Below the pieces are notes generated by a model, which worked only from the letters and a program-made list of their open reading frames with translations, did no database searches and was not told where the DNA came from. Positions 53,471 through 63,499 of a DNA stretch of 64,000 nucleotides are shown here, in pieces. Position numbers and translations under genes: made by a program. The stretch comes from Bacillus sp. AZ43 (GTDB lineage Bacteria; Actinomycetota; Actinomycetes; Mycobacteriales; Geodermatophilaceae), in assembly GCA_004570425.1 (NCBI GenBank), contig SPQJ01000009.1:43403-107402 (forward strand). The letters run 5' to 3'. The first letter of the stretch is position 1. Each line of letters opens with the position of its first letter.

Positions 53471-53821
53471 CTACGACCGTTTCGCGTCCAGGTGCTCGAG
53501 GAGGTCGTCGAAGGCCTTCTCGATCTCGTCGTGGTCGTTCTGGGCGGCGCGCTGCTTGCCGTGGATCAGCGCTGCGCGGTTGACCTGCCGGAAGTCGCCG
53601 TACGGGAACCGGTAGCGGCCCTTCGTCTCCTCCGAGGCGTCCTCGTCGACGGCGAGGTGCCAGCGGCCGTAGCCGTCGTAGCCGTGCTCCTCGATCTCCG
53701 CGTTGCCGTCGTCGGCGGACGGCGCGGCGTCGGACCACTCGGTGTCGACGTCGACCTTCCCGTCGTCGATGAGCTTCCGGGCGTGCCGGACGGCGTCGTC
53801 GTTGACGCGGTAGCTCGGCAC
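53471..53821 (-). CDS. Uncharacterised 116-aa protein at the end of the prcBA operon
   Basis: 116 aa, acidic, no membrane segment. I do not recognise it. MPSYRVNDDAVRHARKLIDDGKVDVDTEWSDAAPS forms one helix-rich segment; a second segment KGRYRFPYGDFRQVNRAALIHGKQRAAQNDHDEIEKAFDDLLEHLD faintly recalls small phage- or protease-associated domains with a helix-turn-helix-like pairing. GTG 53821 is 2 bp after the prcA stop, with GGAGG 7 nt upstream overlapping prcA, so it is translated with the proteasome. Several lysines (near both ends) could take Pup. A proteasome adaptor, substrate or inhibitor is possible; no direct evidence. Confidence 0.65.
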   Translation of the reverse strand: MPSYRVNDDAVRHARKLIDDGKVDVDTEWSDAAPSADDGNAEIEEHGYDGYGRWHLAVDEDASEETKGRYRFPYGDFRQVNRAALIHGKQRAAQNDHDEIEKAFDDLLEHLDAKRS

Positions 53822-53823
53822 GG

Positions 53824-54675
53824 TCAGTCCTCCGTGGGGGCGCTGCCGCCGGCGGTGTCGGGGTTCGCCGGGTCGCCCAGGCCGGCCGGGGTGCCGGGCT
53901 CGGACACGCTCGGTGCGTGGGCGGCGGTGGCCGGGGCGTCGTCGGTCGCGTCGGGCGTCGCCTCGTCGCCGAGGAGGGTGCGCAGCGCCGAACCGGTGAT
54001 CCGGCGGAAGGCCCGCTTCGGGCGGCGGCGGTCGAGGACCGCCACCTCGAGCTGGGCGCCGGTGAGCCGGCTCTGGGTGCCGTTGCCGGCGCCCGCGGTG
54101 ACCGGGCTGACCGCCGACAGCGCCCGGACGCCGACGGCGAGGGCGTCCGAGAGGCCCATGCCCGAGTGGAAGTGCTCGCGCAGGTGGCCGGTGACCGCGT
54201 CGGCCTGGCCGCCCATGACGACGAAGTCGGGCTCGTCGACGACCGAGCCGTCGAAGGTGAGCCGGTAGAGCTGGTCCTGCTCGGGCCGCTCGCCGACCTC
54301 CGCGACGCAGAGCTCCACCTCGTAGGGCTTCATCTGCTCGGTGAAGATGGCGCCGAGCGTCTGGGCGTAGGCGTTGGCGATGACCCGGCCGGTGACGTCA
54401 CGCCGGTTGTACGAGTAGCCGCGGACGTCGGCGAGCCGGACGCCGGCCACGCGCAGGCTCTCGAACTCGCTGTAGCGGCCCACTGCGGCGAAGCCGATAC
54501 GGTCGTAGATCTCGCCGACCTTGTGCAGGGTGGTGCTGGGGTTCTCGGCGATGAACAGGACGCCGTCGGCGTAGGTGAGGACGGCGACGCTGCGGCCGCG
54601 GGAGATGCCCTTGCGGGCGTACTCCGAGCGGTCGCGCATGACCTGCTCGGCGGAGGCGTAGTACGGCATGGTCAT
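53824..54675 (-). CDS. prcA: Proteasome subunit alpha
   Basis: 283 aa. [45 protein letters not shown] is the alpha-subunit N terminus that gates the 20S pore; the rest is Ntn fold ([44 protein letters not shown]). No catalytic Thr is expected. The last 70 residues are an Ala/Pro/Asp-rich tail. It starts 5 bp after prcB with GGAGG upstream. The start at 54669 (MPYYAS) is an alternative. Confidence 0.98.
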   Translation of the reverse strand: MTMPYYASAEQVMRDRSEYARKGISRGRSVAVLTYADGVLFIAENPSTTLHKVGEIYDRIGFAAVGRYSEFESLRVAGVRLADVRGYSYNRRDVTGRVIANAYAQTLGAIFTEQMKPYEVELCVAEVGERPEQDQLYRLTFDGSVVDEPDFVVMGGQADAVTGHLREHFHSGMGLSDALAVGVRALSAVSPVTAGAGNGTQSRLTGAQLEVAVLDRRRPKRAFRRITGSALRTLLGDEATPDATDDAPATAAHAPSVSEPGTPAGLGDPANPDTAGGSAPTED

Positions 54676-54680
54676 GGTGC

Positions 54681-55538
54681 TCAGGCCTCCCGGTCCATGT
54701 TCCGGCGGTCGGCGTCGGCGCGCTCGGTGACGATCGAGTCGGCGACCGCGGCGACCTCGGCGTCGGTCAGCCGGATCGCGCCCTCGGCGTCGACCCGGTA
54801 GACGATCGGGTAGAGCCGGCGCACCGGGTCGGGGCCGCCGGTGGCGGAGTCGTCGTCAGCGGCGTCGTAGAGCGCCTCGACCACCGTGCGGGTGGCCTCG
54901 TCGGCGGCCAGGCCGCTGCGCCAGGTCTTCTTCAGCGAGTTCTTGGCGAAGAGCGAGCCGGAGCCGACGGCGGCGTAGCCACGCTCCTCGTAGTTCCCGC
55001 CGGTGACGTCGTAGCTGAAGATCCGGCCGGGGCTGGTGCCCGGGCCCGCGTCGAGGTCGAAACCGGCGAACAGCGGGACGACGGCGAGGCCCTGCATGGC
55101 GGCGCCGAGGTTGCCGCGGATCATCTGGGCGAGGCGGTTGGCCTTGCCGTCGAGGCTCATGGTGAGCCCCTCGATCTTCTCGTAGTGCTCGAGCTCGACC
55201 TGGTAGAGCTTCACCATCTCGATGGCGATGCCCGCGGCCCCGGCGATGCCGATGACGCTGTACGAGTCGGCCGGGTAGACCTTCTCGATGTCGCGGCTGG
55301 AGATCAGGTTGCCCATGGTGGCCCGCCGGTCGCCGCCCATGAGGACGCCGCCCTCGTAGGTGGCGGCGACGATCGTCGTGCCGTGCGGCGCGAGGTCGCC
55401 CACGGGCGTGGTCGGCACGGGGCGGCGGCCCGGCAGGAGGTCAGGCGCGGCGGCCGAGAGGAAGTCGGTGAACGAGGAGCCCACCCGGTCCAGGTACGCG
55501 GGCGGGAACCCGCTCCGGCCAGCCGACGACTCGCTCAC
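54681..55538 (-). CDS. prcB: Proteasome subunit beta
   Basis: 285 aa. A 53-residue propeptide ends in LAPHG and the catalytic nucleophile is Thr54 ([26 protein letters not shown]), giving a mature subunit of about 232 aa. [19 protein letters not shown] and the substrate-pocket residues follow the actinobacterial pattern. It forms the inner rings of the 20S particle with PrcA outside. The GTG 55538 start overlaps the stop of the endonuclease VII-like gene (GTGA). Confidence 0.98.
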   Translation of the reverse strand: MSESSAGRSGFPPAYLDRVGSSFTDFLSAAAPDLLPGRRPVPTTPVGDLAPHGTTIVAATYEGGVLMGGDRRATMGNLISSRDIEKVYPADSYSVIGIAGAAGIAIEMVKLYQVELEHYEKIEGLTMSLDGKANRLAQMIRGNLGAAMQGLAVVPLFAGFDLDAGPGTSPGRIFSYDVTGGNYEERGYAAVGSGSLFAKNSLKKTWRSGLAADEATRTVVEALYDAADDDSATGGPDPVRRLYPIVYRVDAEGAIRLTDAEVAAVADSIVTERADADRRNMDREA

Positions 55539-56260
55539 GCATCCGCCTCTCCCGCCCGCTCGCGCCGGCGTCCACCGCTGTTCCGCCCGGTGCCCCGCGT
55601 GCTGGTGCCGCGGGCGCCTGGGCGTCGTTGCGACCCTACCGGCGGCTCCCCCGGCCGGCTGCCTGCCTCCGGCACGTCGGGCCCGGGTGCGTCACGGACC
55701 TCCAGCGCATGGGTCTCGCGGTGTCCCTCGATGTAGAGCGCCGCCATGCGCAGCAGGAAGGGATCGTCGCGGAAGAGGCCGAGTCCCTGGTTGCACCTCT
55801 GGCAGAGGAGTCGCCGGACGCGGCCGCTGGAATGATCATGGTCGAGGTGCTCGGGGCCCGGCGCGTCGCAGATAGCGCACAGATCGCTCTGCCGTGCACG
55901 CAGGTCGTCGATCTCCGAGCGCGTCAGCCCGTACATGCGGGAGAAGTAGGCGTCGCTGTTCGCAGCGTTGTTGCACGCCTTGCACCGGCTACCGAACCCA
56001 GAACTCGTTCCAGCGTTCCGGACGTAGTTCTCGTGCGCCACCGCCTGCTCGCACGACGGGCACCAGCGAAAGCCTTCAGGAACCCAGGACAGGTCGCGCA
56101 CTTCCTTGCCGAGTGATCTGCGGCGCTTCCGATACCACGCGTTGTTGCGCGCGCGGTTGCAGGAGAGGCAGTAGAACGAGAGCCCGTCCGGCAATGCCTT
56201 GTTCCGCCCGAACGCTGCCGTCGGCAATGCTTCTCCGCACGACGGGCAGGTCTTCGTCAT
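55535..56260 (-). CDS. Endonuclease VII-like (HNH) protein within the proteasome operon
   Basis: 241 aa. Three Cys pairs ([45 protein letters not shown]) bind structural zinc; the core [29 protein letters not shown] is the recombination endonuclease VII HNH site. The last 60 residues are a Gly/Arg/Pro-rich disordered tail. It lies between pup and prcB, 20 bp after pup and overlapping prcB, so it is firmly in the operon. Phage relatives cut branched DNA; here the partner is unknown, but PafBC-linked DNA damage responses make a repair role attractive. Confidence 0.9.
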   Translation of the reverse strand: MTKTCPSCGEALPTAAFGRNKALPDGLSFYCLSCNRARNNAWYRKRRRSLGKEVRDLSWVPEGFRWCPSCEQAVAHENYVRNAGTSSGFGSRCKACNNAANSDAYFSRMYGLTRSEIDDLRARQSDLCAICDAPGPEHLDHDHSSGRVRRLLCQRCNQGLGLFRDDPFLLRMAALYIEGHRETHALEVRDAPGPDVPEAGSRPGEPPVGSQRRPGARGTSTRGTGRNSGGRRRERAGEADA

Positions 56261-56280
56261 TGCGGAGCGTAGTCAGAGGG

Positions 56281-56490
56281 TCACTGACCGCCCTTCTGCA
56301 CATAGGCCCGAACGAAGTCTTCCGCGTTCTCCTCGAGCACCTCGTCGATCTCGTCCAGGAGGGCGTCGACGTCCTCGGTCATCTCCTTGTGGCGCTCGGC
56401 GACCTCGGTGTCGACCGAGGCCTCGACCTCGTCGGTCTCCTCGCGCGACCGCGTCGCCTTCTGCTGTCCGCCGGTGTCCCTGGTGGCCAT
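56281..56490 (-). CDS. pup: Prokaryotic ubiquitin-like protein Pup
   Basis: 69 aa, disordered and acidic, with the conserved C-terminal region DALLDEIDEVLEENAEDFVRAYVQKGGQ. It ends in GGQ, so Dop must deamidate Gln69 to Glu before PafA can conjugate it. The central helix (about residues 21-51) binds the ARC/Mpa coiled coil. GGAGGG precedes the ATG by 6 nt. First gene of the pup-endoVII-prcB-prcA-116aa operon. Confidence 0.98.
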   Translation of the reverse strand: MATRDTGGQQKATRSREETDEVEASVDTEVAERHKEMTEDVDALLDEIDEVLEENAEDFVRAYVQKGGQ

Positions 56491-56577
56491 GGCTTGCCCT
56501 CCGGTTCTACGGAACTGCTGCTGCGCTGAAAGTACCCGTCACCGCTGACTTTTCGAGTCACACGGACAGGCTGTGGA

Positions 56578-58083
56578 TCACGATCCGGTGATGGTGTCGA
56601 CCAGCTCCTGTGCGGTCGACGTCGCCTCGAACAGCGCGCCCACGTGCTCGCGGGTCCCGCGCAACGGCTCCATGGTGGGGATGCGCACGAGGTTCTCCCG
56701 GCCGAGGTCGAACACGACCGAGTCCCAGGACGCCGCGGCCACCTGGGCCGGGTACCGGCGCAGGCACTCGCCGCGGAAGAACGCGCGGGTGTCCGCCGGC
56801 GGGGTCAGCATCGCGCGGGCGACCTCGTCGTCGGTGAGCAGCCGCTGCATCGAGCCGCGCGCCACCAGCCGGTTGTAGAGCCCCTTGTCGGGCCGGATGT
56901 CGGAGTACTGCAGGTCCACGAGGTGCAGCCGCGAGTCGCCCCACCCGAGCCCGTCGCGGGTCCGGTAGCCCTCGAGCAGGCGCAGCTTGGCCGGCCAGTC
57001 CAGCCGGTCGGCGCAGCGCATCGGGTCGACCGCCAAGTCCTCGAGCACCTCCGCCCAGCGGCGCAGCACGTCGGCGGTCTGCTCGTCGCCCTCCCCCCGG
57101 CTCTGCACGAACTTCTCCGCCTGCTCCAGGTACAGCCGCTGGACGTCGACGGCGGTCATCCGCCGGCCGTCGCGCAGCCGCACCCGGTGGGTGAGCGAGG
57201 GGTCGTGGCTGACCGCCTGCAGCGCCTCGACAGGCTCCTCCAGCGCGAGGTCGGTCGACAGCGCGCGCGCCTCGATCATCGCCAGCACGAGCGACGTCGT
57301 CCCGACCTTCAGGTACGTCGAGAGCTCCGCGAGGTTGGCATCGCCGATGATCACGTGCAGCCGCCGGTATTTGTCGGCGTCGGCGTGCGGCTCGTCGCGG
57401 GTGTTGATGATCGGCCGCTTCAGCGTCGTCTCCAGCCCGACCTCGACCTCGAAGAAGTCGGCCCGCTGCGACAGCTGGAAGCCCTGCGTCCGGCCCTCGG
57501 TGCCGATGCCGACCCGGCCGGCGCCGGCGAACACCTGACGGGTCACGAAGAACGGCACGAGGCCGCGGATGATCTCGATGAACGGCGTCCGCCGGTCCAT
57601 CAGGTAGTTCTCGTGCGCGCCGTACGACGCGCCCTTGCCGTCGGTGTTGTTCTTGTAGAGCTGGATGCTCGGCTGGCCCGGGATGCGGGCGGCCCGCCGG
57701 GCCGCCTCCGCCATCACCTGCTCCCCCGCCTTGTCCCAGAGGACGACGTCGCGCGGGTTGGTGACCTCCGGGGTCGAGTACTCCGGGTGCGCGTGGTCGA
57801 CGTACAGCCGCGCCCCGTTGGTGAGGATGACGTTGGCCATCCCGGTGTCCTCGTCGAGGTCGTTGTGGTCGAGCGCCTGCGCCGGGGACAGGTCGAACCC
57901 GCGGGCGTCGCGCAGCGGTGACTCCTCCTCGAAGTCCCACCGCGGACGCCGAGGTGTCGGCGCCTCGGCCACCGCCCAGGCGTTCACGACCTGGCTCGAC
58001 AGCGTGGTGGGGTTCGCCGTCGGCTGCCCCGGCACCGAGATGCCGTACTCGACCTCGGTGCCCATGACCCGCCGCACGCTCAT
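56578..58083 (-). CDS. dop: Pup deamidase/depupylase
   Basis: 501 aa. [18 protein letters not shown] (residues 8-25) includes the ligase-type fold, and the Dop-loop insertion ([26 protein letters not shown]) that separates Dop from PafA is present. [17 protein letters not shown] and [34 protein letters not shown] match the active site; the nucleophilic Asp region is intact. It deamidates Pup and removes it from conjugates. TAGGGT lies 6 nt before ATG 58083 (leaderless). Separated from arc by the 58218-58978 module. Confidence 0.97.
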   Translation of the reverse strand: MSVRRVMGTEVEYGISVPGQPTANPTTLSSQVVNAWAVAEAPTPRRPRWDFEEESPLRDARGFDLSPAQALDHNDLDEDTGMANVILTNGARLYVDHAHPEYSTPEVTNPRDVVLWDKAGEQVMAEAARRAARIPGQPSIQLYKNNTDGKGASYGAHENYLMDRRTPFIEIIRGLVPFFVTRQVFAGAGRVGIGTEGRTQGFQLSQRADFFEVEVGLETTLKRPIINTRDEPHADADKYRRLHVIIGDANLAELSTYLKVGTTSLVLAMIEARALSTDLALEEPVEALQAVSHDPSLTHRVRLRDGRRMTAVDVQRLYLEQAEKFVQSRGEGDEQTADVLRRWAEVLEDLAVDPMRCADRLDWPAKLRLLEGYRTRDGLGWGDSRLHLVDLQYSDIRPDKGLYNRLVARGSMQRLLTDDEVARAMLTPPADTRAFFRGECLRRYPAQVAAASWDSVVFDLGRENLVRIPTMEPLRGTREHVGALFEATSTAQELVDTITGS

Positions 58084-58149
58084 GCGCCAACCCTAGGCGC
58101 CGCCCGGCTCGGGAGCCGCGAGACGGCCGGTTCGCCCGTCGCCCGACGG

Positions 58150-58190
58150 CGGCAAATACTTGCCACTATGGAAAGTACGTGCTCGACTGT
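58150..58190 (+). promoter_or_regulatory. AT-rich promoter/operator before the membrane protein-HTH pair
   Basis: TACTT (58157-58161) and AAGTA (58173-58177) form a 5-bp inverted repeat around an 11-bp spacer, in an unusually AT-rich stretch for this genome. It probably contains the promoter and an autoregulatory site for the winged-helix protein encoded downstream. Confidence 0.45.
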
Positions 58191-58217
58191 CGGCACCGGA
58201 GATCCAGGAGGAGAGCA

Positions 58218-58667
58218 GTGAGCATCGAACGACCCACCCTCACGCCGGAGCAGGCGCGTCAGCAGCTCGCGGACGTCGAGTCGCGGGTGCTCGGCTGCCC
58301 CCGCGACCGACGGCTCCACGCGATCGGCACCGCGGTCTTCGGCGTGAGCATCGCCCTGGGCCTGGTCACGCAGAACGTCCTGAGCGGCACCGCACGGCTC
58401 GCGCTCTCGTGCGTCCTCCTGGCGGTCATGGTCGGCGAGGGGATCGGGGTGGAACGTGCCGCGCGCACGGTGCCCCGCCGTGCCCGGCTGTGGTCACGCG
58501 TCGGCATCGGCGCCTCGTTCGCGGTGGGCCTCGGGTTCGTGATGCCGTGGCTGAACCTCGAGGACCAGTCGAGCCCCAACACGTGGCCGATGGTGGCTGC
58601 CGCGGCCTGCCTCGTCGCCCTGCCGAGCCTGGCCGCGGCCGTGGTGATCAGCCGGGACCGCCGGTGA
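58218..58667 (+). CDS. Four-helix membrane protein paired with a winged-helix regulator
   Basis: 149 aa. After a soluble N terminus (EQARQQLADVESRVLGCPRDRRLHA) four membrane helices are predicted (TAVFGVSIALGLVTQNVL, LALSCVLLAVMVGEGIGV, GIGASFAVGLGFVMPWL, MVAAAACLVALPSLAAAVVI). No family function recognised. AGGAGGAG precedes GTG 58218 and its stop overlaps the next start (GTGA). Genes of this kind are often coupled to a small HTH protein that controls them. Both were inserted between dop and arc on the opposite strand. Confidence 0.75.
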   Translation: MSIERPTLTPEQARQQLADVESRVLGCPRDRRLHAIGTAVFGVSIALGLVTQNVLSGTARLALSCVLLAVMVGEGIGVERAARTVPRRARLWSRVGIGASFAVGLGFVMPWLNLEDQSSPNTWPMVAAAACLVALPSLAAAVVISRDRR

Positions 58668-58978
58668 CGGCCGCGGCCGGCCGGCATGCCCGGCACCAGC
58701 TCGACGCCGTCATCCACGCCCCCGTGCGGCTCAGCATCGTCGCCGCGCTCGCGGGGGTCGACGAAGCGGAGTTCGGGCACCTCCGCGACGCCGTCGAGGT
58801 CTCCGACTCGGTCCTGTCCAAGCAGGCCGCGCAGCTCGAGACGGCCGGCTACGTGAAGGTGCGCAAGGGTCACGTCGGCAAGCGCCCCCGGACCTGGCTC
58901 TCGCTCACCGCCACGGGCCGGGCCGCGTACGCCCGGCACCTGCAGGCGCTGCGCGCCATCGCGGGCGACACCCCTTGA
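58664..58978 (+). CDS. Small winged-helix transcriptional regulator
   Basis: 104 aa. LDAVIHAPVRLSIVAALAGVDEAEFGHLRDAVEVSDSVLSKQAAQLETAGYVKVRKGHVGKRPRTWLSLTATGRAAYARHLQALRAIAG is a compact winged-helix (HTH_34 type) covering nearly the whole protein (quoted in outline). GTG 58664 overlaps the membrane protein stop. It likely represses its own operon through the AT-rich inverted repeat at 58157-58177. A strong terminator follows. Confidence 0.88.
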   Translation: MTAAAGRHARHQLDAVIHAPVRLSIVAALAGVDEAEFGHLRDAVEVSDSVLSKQAAQLETAGYVKVRKGHVGKRPRTWLSLTATGRAAYARHLQALRAIAGDTP

Positions 58979-58983
58979 GCCGC

Positions 58984-59016
58984 GACGGCCCGGTCCCGCA
59001 ACGGGACCGGGCCGTC
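58984..59016. terminator. Bidirectional hairpin terminator between the HTH gene and arc
   Basis: A perfect 15-bp stem (GACGGCCCGGTCCCG and complement) with a CAA loop, 5 bp after the HTH gene stop and 14 bp after the convergent arc stop (59031). Confidence 0.88.
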
Positions 59017-59030
59017 GGGCGCAGCAGGCG

Positions 59031-60809
59031 CTACAGGTACTGGCCGGTGTTCGTGGCCGTGTCGATGGCGCGGCCGGACTCGTTGCCCTTGCCGCTGATG
59101 AGCGTGCGGATGTAGACGATCCGCTCGCCCTTCTTGCCCGAGATTCGCGCCCAGTCGTCGGGATTGGTCGTGTTGGGCAGGTCCTCGTTCTCCTTGAACT
59201 CGTCGAGGCAGGCGGCCATCAGGTGGCTGACCCGCAGACCGGCGTTCCCGGTCTCGAGGTGCTCCTTGATCGCCATCTTCTTCGCGCGGTCGACGATGTT
59301 CTGCAGCATGGCGCCGGAGTTGAAGTCCTTGAAGTACAGGACCTCCTTGTCACCGTTGGCGTAGGTGACCTCGAGGAAGCGGTTCTCCTCGCTCTCGGTG
59401 TACATGCGCTCGACGGTGCGCTGGATCATCCCGGCGATCGTGGCCTCACGGCTGCCGCCGTGCTCGGCCAGGTCGTCGGGGTGGATCGGCAGGGACGTCG
59501 TCAGGTACTTGCTGAAGATGTCGCGCGCCGCCTCGGCGTCCGGGCGCTCGATCTTGATCTTCACGTCGAGCCGGCCCGGCCGCAGGATCGCCGGGTCGAT
59601 CATGTCCTCGCGGTTGGACGCGCCGATGACGATGACGTTCTCCAGGCCCTCCACGCCGTCGATCTCGCTGAGCAGCTGCGGCACGATCGTCGACTCGACG
59701 TCGGAGGACACGCCCGAGCCGCGGGTGCGGAAGATCGAGTCCATCTCGTCGAAGAACACGATGACCGGCGTGCCCTCGCTGGCCTTCTCGCGCGCCCGCT
59801 GGAACACCAGGCGGATGTGCCGCTCGGTCTCGCCGACGTACTTGTTGAGCAGCTCTGGGCCCTTGATGTTGAGGAAGTAGGACTTCCCCTGGCTGGTGTC
59901 GCCGTCGCCGCGGACGGCGGCCACCTTCTTGGCCAGCGAGTTGGCGACCGCCTTGGCGATCAGCGTCTTCCCACAGCCGGGCGGGCCGTACAGCAGGATG
60001 CCCTTGGGCGGCCGCAGCTCGTACTCGCGGAACAGCTCGGCGTGCAGGAACGGCAGCTCCACCGCGTCGCGGATCTGCTCGATCTGCCGCGCCAGCCCGC
60101 CGATGTCCTCGTAGTCGATGTCGGGGACCTCTTCGAGGACGAGCTCCTCGACCTCGCTCTTCGGGATGCGCTCGTAGGCGTAGCCCGACCGCGACTCCAG
60201 CAGCAGCGAGTCGCCCACCCGCAGCGGCTGGCCGCTCAGCGAGTCGGCGAGGAAGACCACCCGCTCCTCGTCGGTGTGCCCGATGACCAGCGCGCGCGGT
60301 GTGACCCCGTCGATGGGCTCGAGCAGCTCCTTGAGCATGACGACGTCGCCCTGCCGCTCGAAGCCGCGCGCCTCGACGACGTTCATGGCCTCGTTGAGCA
60401 TGACCTCCTGGCCGGGGCGCAGGTCGTCGAGCTCGACGTTGGGCGAGACGGAGACGCGCAGTTTGCGGCCGCCGGTGAAGACGTCGACCGTGCCGTCGTC
60501 GAACCGGGTCAGGAAGACGCCGTAGCCCGACGGCGGCTGGCCGAGCCGGTCGACCTCCTCCTTGAGCGTGACCAGCTGCTCGCGGGCCTCACGGAGGGTG
60601 CCCGCCAGCTTGTCGTTGCGCTCGGACAGGAACGCCGCACGCCCCTCGGCCTCGGCGATCCGCTCCTCCAGCTGGCGCACCTGGCGGGGGCTGTCGGCCA
60701 CCTTCCGGCGGAGGAGGCCGATCTCTTCCTCGAGGTAGGAGATCTGGCTGAGCAGTGCCGCGACGTCTCGCTCACGCCGCGCTCGAATCTCGTCCGGACC
60801 CAGACTCAT
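59031..60809 (-). CDS. arc: Proteasome-associated ATPase ARC/Mpa
   Basis: 592 aa. An N-terminal coiled coil (about residues 15-75, the Pup receptor) precedes two OB folds and an AAA+ domain with Walker A GPPGCGKT (Lys281), Walker [11 protein letters not shown] and arginine-finger ILRPGRLD. It ends GQYL, the QYL tail that docks on and opens the 20S alpha ring. ATG 60809 is preferred over 60824 since GGAGG lies 6 nt upstream. Unfolds pupylated substrates for PrcBA. Upstream gene is trmI. Confidence 0.98.
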   Translation of the reverse strand: MSLGPDEIRARRERDVAALLSQISYLEEEIGLLRRKVADSPRQVRQLEERIAEAEGRAAFLSERNDKLAGTLREAREQLVTLKEEVDRLGQPPSGYGVFLTRFDDGTVDVFTGGRKLRVSVSPNVELDDLRPGQEVMLNEAMNVVEARGFERQGDVVMLKELLEPIDGVTPRALVIGHTDEERVVFLADSLSGQPLRVGDSLLLESRSGYAYERIPKSEVEELVLEEVPDIDYEDIGGLARQIEQIRDAVELPFLHAELFREYELRPPKGILLYGPPGCGKTLIAKAVANSLAKKVAAVRGDGDTSQGKSYFLNIKGPELLNKYVGETERHIRLVFQRAREKASEGTPVIVFFDEMDSIFRTRGSGVSSDVESTIVPQLLSEIDGVEGLENVIVIGASNREDMIDPAILRPGRLDVKIKIERPDAEAARDIFSKYLTTSLPIHPDDLAEHGGSREATIAGMIQRTVERMYTESEENRFLEVTYANGDKEVLYFKDFNSGAMLQNIVDRAKKMAIKEHLETGNAGLRVSHLMAACLDEFKENEDLPNTTNPDDWARISGKKGERIVYIRTLISGKGNESGRAIDTATNTGQYL

Positions 60810-60847
60810 CGCGCACCTCCACACTCATCGAGGGAGTCGAGACGCAA

Positions 60848-60854
60848 ATCTATA
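60848..60854 (-). promoter_or_regulatory. -10 element of the arc promoter
   Basis: The minus strand reads TATAGAT, an AT-rich -10 box predicting a transcript start about 33 nt before ATG 60809, unlike the leaderless promoters around it. A Shine-Dalgarno GGAGG is present accordingly. Confidence 0.6.
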
Positions 60855-60926
60855 CACGCGGCCGGACACTTCGCCGTGGGCTCGCGGGCGGGCGTGACCA
60901 GCTGGTCACACAGACACCAACGGGGC

Positions 60927-61853
<927 letters not shown>

Positions 61854-61867
61854 CTAGCCTCGGGTGC

Positions 61868-62785
61868 ATGACGGCGATGGTGGAGACGGATCCGCAGGCA
61901 ACGGACGCGCAGGCTCCGCGCCGCCCCTCGCTGTCGCCGAGCCGTGCGGCCGACTTCAAGACCTGCCCGCTGCTCTACCGCTTCCGCACGATCGACCGGC
62001 TGCCCGAGCGCAAGAGCCTGGCCGCCGTCCGCGGCACGCTCGTGCACTCGGTGCTCGAGAAGTTGTACGACCTGCCGCCCGCCGGCCGGACGGTCCAGGC
62101 CGCCCAGGAGCTGATCGAGCCGGCGTGGGCGGAGCTGCGCGACGAGCCCGGCATCGCCGAGCTGTTCGAGACGGCGCAGGACGACGGCGCCGAGACCGAC
62201 CCCAACGCCCCCGAGTCGGTGGAGGCATGGCTCGCCTCGGCCGGGAAGCTGGTGGAGAAGTACTTCGCGCTGGAGGACCCGACCCGCATCCAGCCCGACG
62301 GCCGGGAGCAACTGGTCGAGGTGACCCTGCCCGACGGGCTGCTCCTGCGCGGGTTCGTCGACCGCATCGACGTCGCGCCCACCGGCGCGCTGCGGGTCGT
62401 CGACTACAAGACCGGCTCCATGCCGCGCGAGGCCTTCGAGGCCAAGGCGCTGTTCCAGATGAAGTTCTACGCGCTCGTCCTCTGGCGCACCCGCGGCGTC
62501 GTGGCCGCCCAGCTGAAGCTGATCTACCTCGGGGACGGCGACACGCTCACCTACGCCCCCGACGAGGCGGAGCTCCTGCGCTTCGAGCGCACGCTGCTCG
62601 CCATCTGGGCCGCCATCGAGCGGGCGGTGTCCACCGGCGACTTCCGGCCGAACAGGACGCGGCTCTGCGGCTGGTGCGACCACCAGGCGCTGTGCCCCGC
62701 CTTCGGGGGCACTCCCCCGCCGTTCCCCGCCGAGGCCGCGGCCGCGGCCGGGTGGCAGACCTTGCCGGTCGTCGAGCGCGACTGA
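61868..62785 (+). CDS. RecB-family PD-(D/E)XK exonuclease
   Basis: 305 aa. LSPSRAADFKTCPLLYRFRTIDRLPE begins the domain; GFVDRIDVAPTGALRVVDYKTGSMP supplies the Asp and DxK catalytic motif. One Cys near the N terminus and CGWCDHQALCP near the C terminus suggest an iron-sulphur or zinc site as in AddB/RecB-like nucleases. Equivalent in position to Rv2119. ATG 61868 has TAGCCT (61855-61860) 7 nt upstream; a longer start at 61808 lacks support. Likely DNA repair. Confidence 0.92.
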   Translation: MTAMVETDPQATDAQAPRRPSLSPSRAADFKTCPLLYRFRTIDRLPERKSLAAVRGTLVHSVLEKLYDLPPAGRTVQAAQELIEPAWAELRDEPGIAELFETAQDDGAETDPNAPESVEAWLASAGKLVEKYFALEDPTRIQPDGREQLVEVTLPDGLLLRGFVDRIDVAPTGALRVVDYKTGSMPREAFEAKALFQMKFYALVLWRTRGVVAAQLKLIYLGDGDTLTYAPDEAELLRFERTLLAIWAAIERAVSTGDFRPNRTRLCGWCDHQALCPAFGGTPPPFPAEAAAAAGWQTLPVVERD

Positions 62786-62797
62786 CCGGTCGCGCGG

Positions 62798-63499
62798 TCA
62801 GGCCGCCGCGTGCGTCCGCAGGAGGCCGGCCAGCGCGTCGACGTCGACGCCCACCAGCCCGTCCCGCAGGGTGAGGCCCTGTGCCGGCTCGATCGCCTGG
62901 ACGGTCGGCACACCCAGCACCGCGGCACCGGCGGCCAGCCCCGCGGCGACGCCCGACTCCGAGTCCTCGACGACGACGCACCCCGCGGGCTCGACGTCCA
63001 GGGCCGCCATCGCCTGCCGGTAGGGCGCGGGATCGGGCTTGCGCGCCGGCACCTCGTCGCCGCAGACCGTGACGTCGAAGGGGTCGCCGCCGAGATCCGC
63101 CCGGATCGTGGCCAGCACGATGTCGGCCACCCGGCGCGGCGTCGTCGTCACCAGCGCCGTCGGCAGGCCGGCCGCCCGGACGCCGAGGAGCAGCTCGCGG
63201 GCGCCCGGGCACCAGGTGATGCCCGCGGCCATGAGCTCCGCCGTCCGGTCCTCCACCCACCGGGCGTCGGCGAGCAGCTGCTCCTCGGACCGGATCACGC
63301 CGAGGTCGGCGTGCAGGATCGTCATCGACCGGCGCATCGTCGACCCGACGGTGGCCGCGCGGGCCTCCGCCGACATCCGCCCGCCGAGCCGAGCGGCGAG
63401 CTCGAACATCGCCTCGCCCCAGTACTGCTCGGTCTCGACGAGCGTGCCGTCCATGTCGAAGAGGACGGCCTGCAGGTCCTGGCGATCGACCGGGCTCAC
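62798..63499 (-). CDS. HAD-family phosphatase
   Basis: 233 aa. FDMDGTLVETEQYWGEAM (nucleophile DxDGT), ALVTTTPRRVADIVLATI (motif II), VPARKPDPAPYRQAM (motif III) and CVVVEDSESGVAAGLAAG (motif IV) make a complete beta-phosphoglucomutase-like HAD enzyme. Substrate unknown. GTG 63499 overlaps the stop of the upstream cell-wall-type gene (GTGA). Convergent with the RecB-like gene. Confidence 0.92.
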   Translation of the reverse strand: MSPVDRQDLQAVLFDMDGTLVETEQYWGEAMFELAARLGGRMSAEARAATVGSTMRRSMTILHADLGVIRSEEQLLADARWVEDRTAELMAAGITWCPGARELLLGVRAAGLPTALVTTTPRRVADIVLATIRADLGGDPFDVTVCGDEVPARKPDPAPYRQAMAALDVEPAGCVVVEDSESGVAAGLAAGAAVLGVPTVQAIEPAQGLTLRDGLVGVDVDALAGLLRTHAAA

